Assembly: GCA_937919295.1 (NCBI GenBank)
Contig: CALFRX010000088.1
Coordinates: 1-15,663, forward strand
From: an uncultured Peptococcaceae bacterium
GTDB taxonomy: Bacteria; Bacillota; Dehalobacteriia; UBA7702
Length of the DNA: 15,663 bases
Reading direction: 5' to 3'
The translations under genes and the position numbers were made by a program. This document shows positions 12,844 through 15,663 of the stretch, one piece after another; position 1 is the first letter of the stretch; the number at the start of each line of letters is the position of its first letter. The notes below the pieces were generated by a model. It did no database searches. It worked only from the letters and a program-made list of their open reading frames with translations, and was not told where the DNA came from.

Positions 12844-14694
12844 TTAGGCGACGTGTTCAAACTGGCTGTTATAAAGCTCCGCGTAAAAGCCGCCTTTTGC
12901 CAAGAGCTCTCCATGGCTGCCGCTTTCCACAATGTCGCCGTCTTTCATCACGAGGATCAAATCAGCATTCTTGATGGTGGAAAGGCGGTGGGCGATGACA
13001 AAGGAGGTTCTGCCTTCCGTCAACCGATCCATGGCTTTTTGCACAATACGCTCGGTTCTCGTATCCACGGAACTGGTGGCCTCGTCGAGAATCAGCAGCG
13101 GCGCATTTTGGATCATGGCACGGGCAATGGTGACGAGCTGCTTTTGGCCCTCGGACAAACTGGCTTTATCGCTGAGCACAGTATCGTAACCGTTGGGCAG
13201 GGTTTTGATGAAATGGTGCAATCCCACTGTTTTACAGGCTTCTACCACCTGATCGTCGCTGATCCCTTCCTTGCTGTAGATGATGTTATCCTTGATGGTG
13301 CCCTCAAAGAGCCAGGTATCCTGAAGTACCATACTGAACTGTTCATGGACATTTTCCCGGGGTACCTGATCAATGGGGATATGATCTAAAAGAATTGCAC
13401 CGGCGTCCAGATCGTAAAAGCGCATCAGGAGGTTAACGATGGTGGTTTTACCGGCGCCGGTGGGGCCGACAATGGCGACTTTCTGCCCAGCTTTGATATG
13501 CGCGGAAAAATCGTGAATTACGGTTTTTCCCGGGTCGTAGCCGAATTTCACATGTTGGAACTCCACGTCTCCTTTGATCTGATCGAGGATTGCCTGTTTT
13601 TTGCTTTCATCGGCAAGCTCTGCTTCCTCAAGAAACTCGAAAACCCGTTCCCCGGCGGCGGCGGTGCGCTGGAGGTTATTGAAGGCTTGGGCGAACTGGG
13701 ATAAAGGCTGGGTAAAAAGGCGAATATAGATCATAAAAGCCACGATCACGCCGAAGGAGATCGCTCCCTTGAGAACCAAGGCCGCGCCGACCACACAGAC
13801 GGCCACATAGCCGAAATTGCCGATAAAATTCATCAGGGGCATCATCAGACCCGACAAAAACTGGGATTTCCAGGCACTGCTGTAGAGTTTGCCGTTGATT
13901 TCCTCAAAAGTCTTTCGCGCCGCTTTGCCGCCGTTGTATACCTTTACTACATTATGGCCGCTGTAGATCTCCTCAATGTGGCCGTTGATCTGCCCCAGCT
14001 CTTTTTGTTGGGTGATGAAGTGCTTTTGCGATTTGGCCATGATCAGAATCATCAGGATGAAACCGACCAGGCTGGAGGCTACGGCAGTGAGGGCCATGAT
14101 CCAGTTGTTATAAAACATCATGATCAGGGAGCCGAAAAACATCGTAACAGCAATGACCAACGTTCCCAAGCTCTGATTTAGGGTTTGCCCGATGGCGTCA
14201 ACGTCGTTGGTCACACGGCTTAAAACATCGCCGTAGCTATTTTTATCAAAATACTTCAACGGCAGGCGGTTGATTTTGCGGGAGATATCGGCGCGCATGG
14301 TTTTGGCGATCCGCTGGGTAATGGTGGCCATGATTTGCCCCTGCACCAAGTTGAGCAGCAAAGATACTGCATAGATCAGCGTGAGCAGCCAGGCGATGGA
14401 GGATACGGCCTGAAGATCAATGGTATGAACCACCGATACGCCGTTGATCAGGGCCGGCAATCCTTTGGTGATCTCATTGGTCATATCTTTCAATAGATCG
14501 GGGCCAATGATCTGCAATACCGTCCCTACCAACGCGGTGACCAAGGCCACACTGATGACGGGTAAATACTTTTTACAGTAACGCATCAATTTGACCATGG
14601 TTCCTTTGAAGTTTTTCGGCTTTTCCACAGGCCGGTTAAAGCCGTGTCTGCCGCCGGAACCTCTGCCCATTTTTACGGTTTTCGTCTCACTCAT
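12844..14694 (-). CDS. ABC exporter half-transporter, catalytic subunit of a heterodimer
   Basis: A 616-residue type IV (ABCB/MsbA-like) exporter half: Gly/Arg-rich N-terminal tail (8-30), six membrane helices within about 40-345, and a nucleotide-binding domain (about 375-610). Walker A is GPTGAGKT (410-417), the Q-loop glutamine Q458, Walker B LLILDE with catalytic E538, and the H-loop H569. Its signature is LSEGQ (513-517) instead of LSGGQ. The start overlaps the upstream gene's stop by ATGA, with GGAGGAA 9 nt before it. With its partner it forms the BmrCD/TM287-288 type of multidrug or lipid exporter; the substrate is unknown. Confidence 0.95.
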   Translation of the reverse strand: MSETKTVKMGRGSGGRHGFNRPVEKPKNFKGTMVKLMRYCKKYLPVISVALVTALVGTVLQIIGPDLLKDMTNEITKGLPALINGVSVVHTIDLQAVSSIAWLLTLIYAVSLLLNLVQGQIMATITQRIAKTMRADISRKINRLPLKYFDKNSYGDVLSRVTNDVDAIGQTLNQSLGTLVIAVTMFFGSLIMMFYNNWIMALTAVASSLVGFILMILIMAKSQKHFITQQKELGQINGHIEEIYSGHNVVKVYNGGKAARKTFEEINGKLYSSAWKSQFLSGLMMPLMNFIGNFGYVAVCVVGAALVLKGAISFGVIVAFMIYIRLFTQPLSQFAQAFNNLQRTAAAGERVFEFLEEAELADESKKQAILDQIKGDVEFQHVKFGYDPGKTVIHDFSAHIKAGQKVAIVGPTGAGKTTIVNLLMRFYDLDAGAILLDHIPIDQVPRENVHEQFSMVLQDTWLFEGTIKDNIIYSKEGISDDQVVEACKTVGLHHFIKTLPNGYDTVLSDKASLSEGQKQLVTIARAMIQNAPLLILDEATSSVDTRTERIVQKAMDRLTEGRTSFVIAHRLSTIKNADLILVMKDGDIVESGSHGELLAKGGFYAELYNSQFEHVA

Positions 14695-15663
14695 ACGGCC
14701 AATTCCTCCTCGCTCAATTGTGACATGGCAATCTCTTTATAGACCTTGCAAGTCTTCAGCAATTCTTTGTGCCCGCCCTTGCCGACGATCCGTCCCTCGT
14801 CAAGGACGATGATCTGATCGGCCTCCATGATGGTACCGATACGCTGGGCCACGATCATCGTGGTCACGCCGGCGGTTTCTCTGTGCAGCGCCGACCGTAA
14901 AACCCGGTCGGTTTTATAATCCAAGGCGGAAAAGCTATCATCGAAAATATAGATTTCCGGTTTACGGCAAATGGCTCTGGCAATGGCGATGCGCTGTTTT
15001 TGACCGCCGGAGAGGTTGGCGCCGCGCTGAGAAATATCGGCGTCATACTGTCCTGCCATCTCTTCCACGAATTCGGCGCTTTCGGCGATGGCCACGGCTT
15101 TTTTGATCTCTTCCGTGGTTGCTGCGGCTTTGCCGTTATCACCGTAGGCAACATTGTCGGCGACGGTGCCTCGGAACATGACGGCCTTTTGCGGTACGTA
15201 ACCGATTTTATTGTTCAACGCTTCCTCGGTATAGTCTCTGACATTGACACCGTCGACAAAAACAGCCCCCTCACTGGCATCGAAAAAGCGGGGTACCAAA
15301 TTGATCAGGGTACTTTTTCCGCTGCCGGTGGAACCGATGAAGGCCACCGTTTCCCCTTTTTTCACGGTGAAATTGATATCATGCAAAACGTAATCCGCGG
15401 CGCCGGGATATTGAAAGCCCACGTGGGAAAAGACGACTTCACCAACGACCCCCGGCGTTCCTTCGGTGACGCTGCCGGCGCTAATCGACGGTTTTGTATT
15501 GAGCACTTCGTTGATGCGCTTTGCGGAAACCGAGGCCCTCGGCATCATCACAAAGAGGAACACCACCATCATGAAGGACATGATGATCTGGATGGCATAA
15601 GAGGAGAACACCACCATATTGGAGAAGAGCGTTAATTTATCCATGGCCCCCGCAGTATCGATG
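14691..15663 (-). CDS. ABC exporter half-transporter, degenerate partner (5' end outside window)
   Basis: The C-terminal part, about 324 residues, of the partner half-transporter; the frame stays open to the window edge and an internal ATG at 15644 is not the start. The visible part has the last membrane helix (ending MMPRASVSAKRINEVL, usual in this pair) and a complete nucleotide-binding domain: Walker A GSTGSGKST, Q-loop PQ, canonical LSGGQ, but Walker B FDDSFSALD (Asp where the catalytic Glu should be) and Gln in place of the H-loop His (VAQRIG). The two substitutions mark the non-hydrolysing site. It is translationally coupled to the downstream catalytic half. Confidence 0.94.
   Translation of the reverse strand, partial: IDTAGAMDKLTLFSNMVVFSSYAIQIIMSFMMVVFLFVMMPRASVSAKRINEVLNTKPSISAGSVTEGTPGVVGEVVFSHVGFQYPGAADYVLHDINFTVKKGETVAFIGSTGSGKSTLINLVPRFFDASEGAVFVDGVNVRDYTEEALNNKIGYVPQKAVMFRGTVADNVAYGDNGKAAATTEEIKKAVAIAESAEFVEEMAGQYDADISQRGANLSGGQKQRIAIARAICRKPEIYIFDDSFSALDYKTDRVLRSALHRETAGVTTMIVAQRIGTIMEADQIIVLDEGRIVGKGGHKELLKTCKVYKEIAMSQLSEEELAV

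Overview
The window (about 50% GC) reads as chromosome of an anaerobic, endospore-forming Firmicute of the Clostridia/Negativicutes type. The evidence is a CotF-type spore coat pair, an SspF-like small acid-soluble spore protein, Clostridia-typical families (DUF1847, a DUF134 protein with a zinc-ribbon tail, a bacterial tocopherol-cyclase-like protein, a heterodimeric ABC exporter), purine-rich Shine-Dalgarno sites and canonical TTGACA/TATAAT promoters. I see no phage, insertion sequence, CRISPR array, rRNA or intact tRNA.

Layout. 1-2070: intergenic repeat and hairpin, then recQ on the minus strand. 2071-3386: a gap with a second diverged copy of the repeat, then an orphan MerR/GyrI-like regulator behind a textbook MerR-type promoter (19-bp spacer containing a dyad). 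3475-4450: a DUF454 membrane protein on the minus strand, with a 22-codon CPDC reading frame overlapping its stop, followed by a stretch that looks like a decayed membrane-protein gene. 4451-5030: two spore-coat genes ending in a perfect 19-bp bidirectional terminator shared with the HAD-family protein (5028-5498, minus). 5557-7516: a metal-themed cluster on the plus strand: DtxR-family repressor, DUF1847 and DUF134. The repressor gene has a consensus promoter, a 24-nt near-palindrome on the expected start point and a roughly 140-nt leader with two mutually exclusive pairings. 7766-9101: a spore SASP (minus) and nudC (plus). 9114-9883: GlsB/YeaQ-like and CsbD-like stress proteins, divergent. 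9900-10775: DegV family (minus). 11063-12746: tocopherol-cyclase-like protein overlapped by an unrecognised membrane protein. 12844-15663: both halves of a heterodimeric ABC exporter on the minus strand, the upstream half cut by the window edge.

How they fit together. Most genes are short housekeeping or stress units separated by strong, often bidirectional terminators. The parts with the most connected logic are the DtxR-DUF1847-DUF134 cluster (a metal-sensing repressor next to two cysteine-rich probable metal-binding proteins), the tocopherol-cyclase-like/membrane-protein pair, and the ABC pair, whose degenerate residues are distributed as expected for one inactive and one active ATP site. 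The strongest candidates for something undescribed are the DtxR operator plus leader with the altered metal site, and the overlapping pair at 11063-12746. All identifications come from reading motifs; no database was searched.
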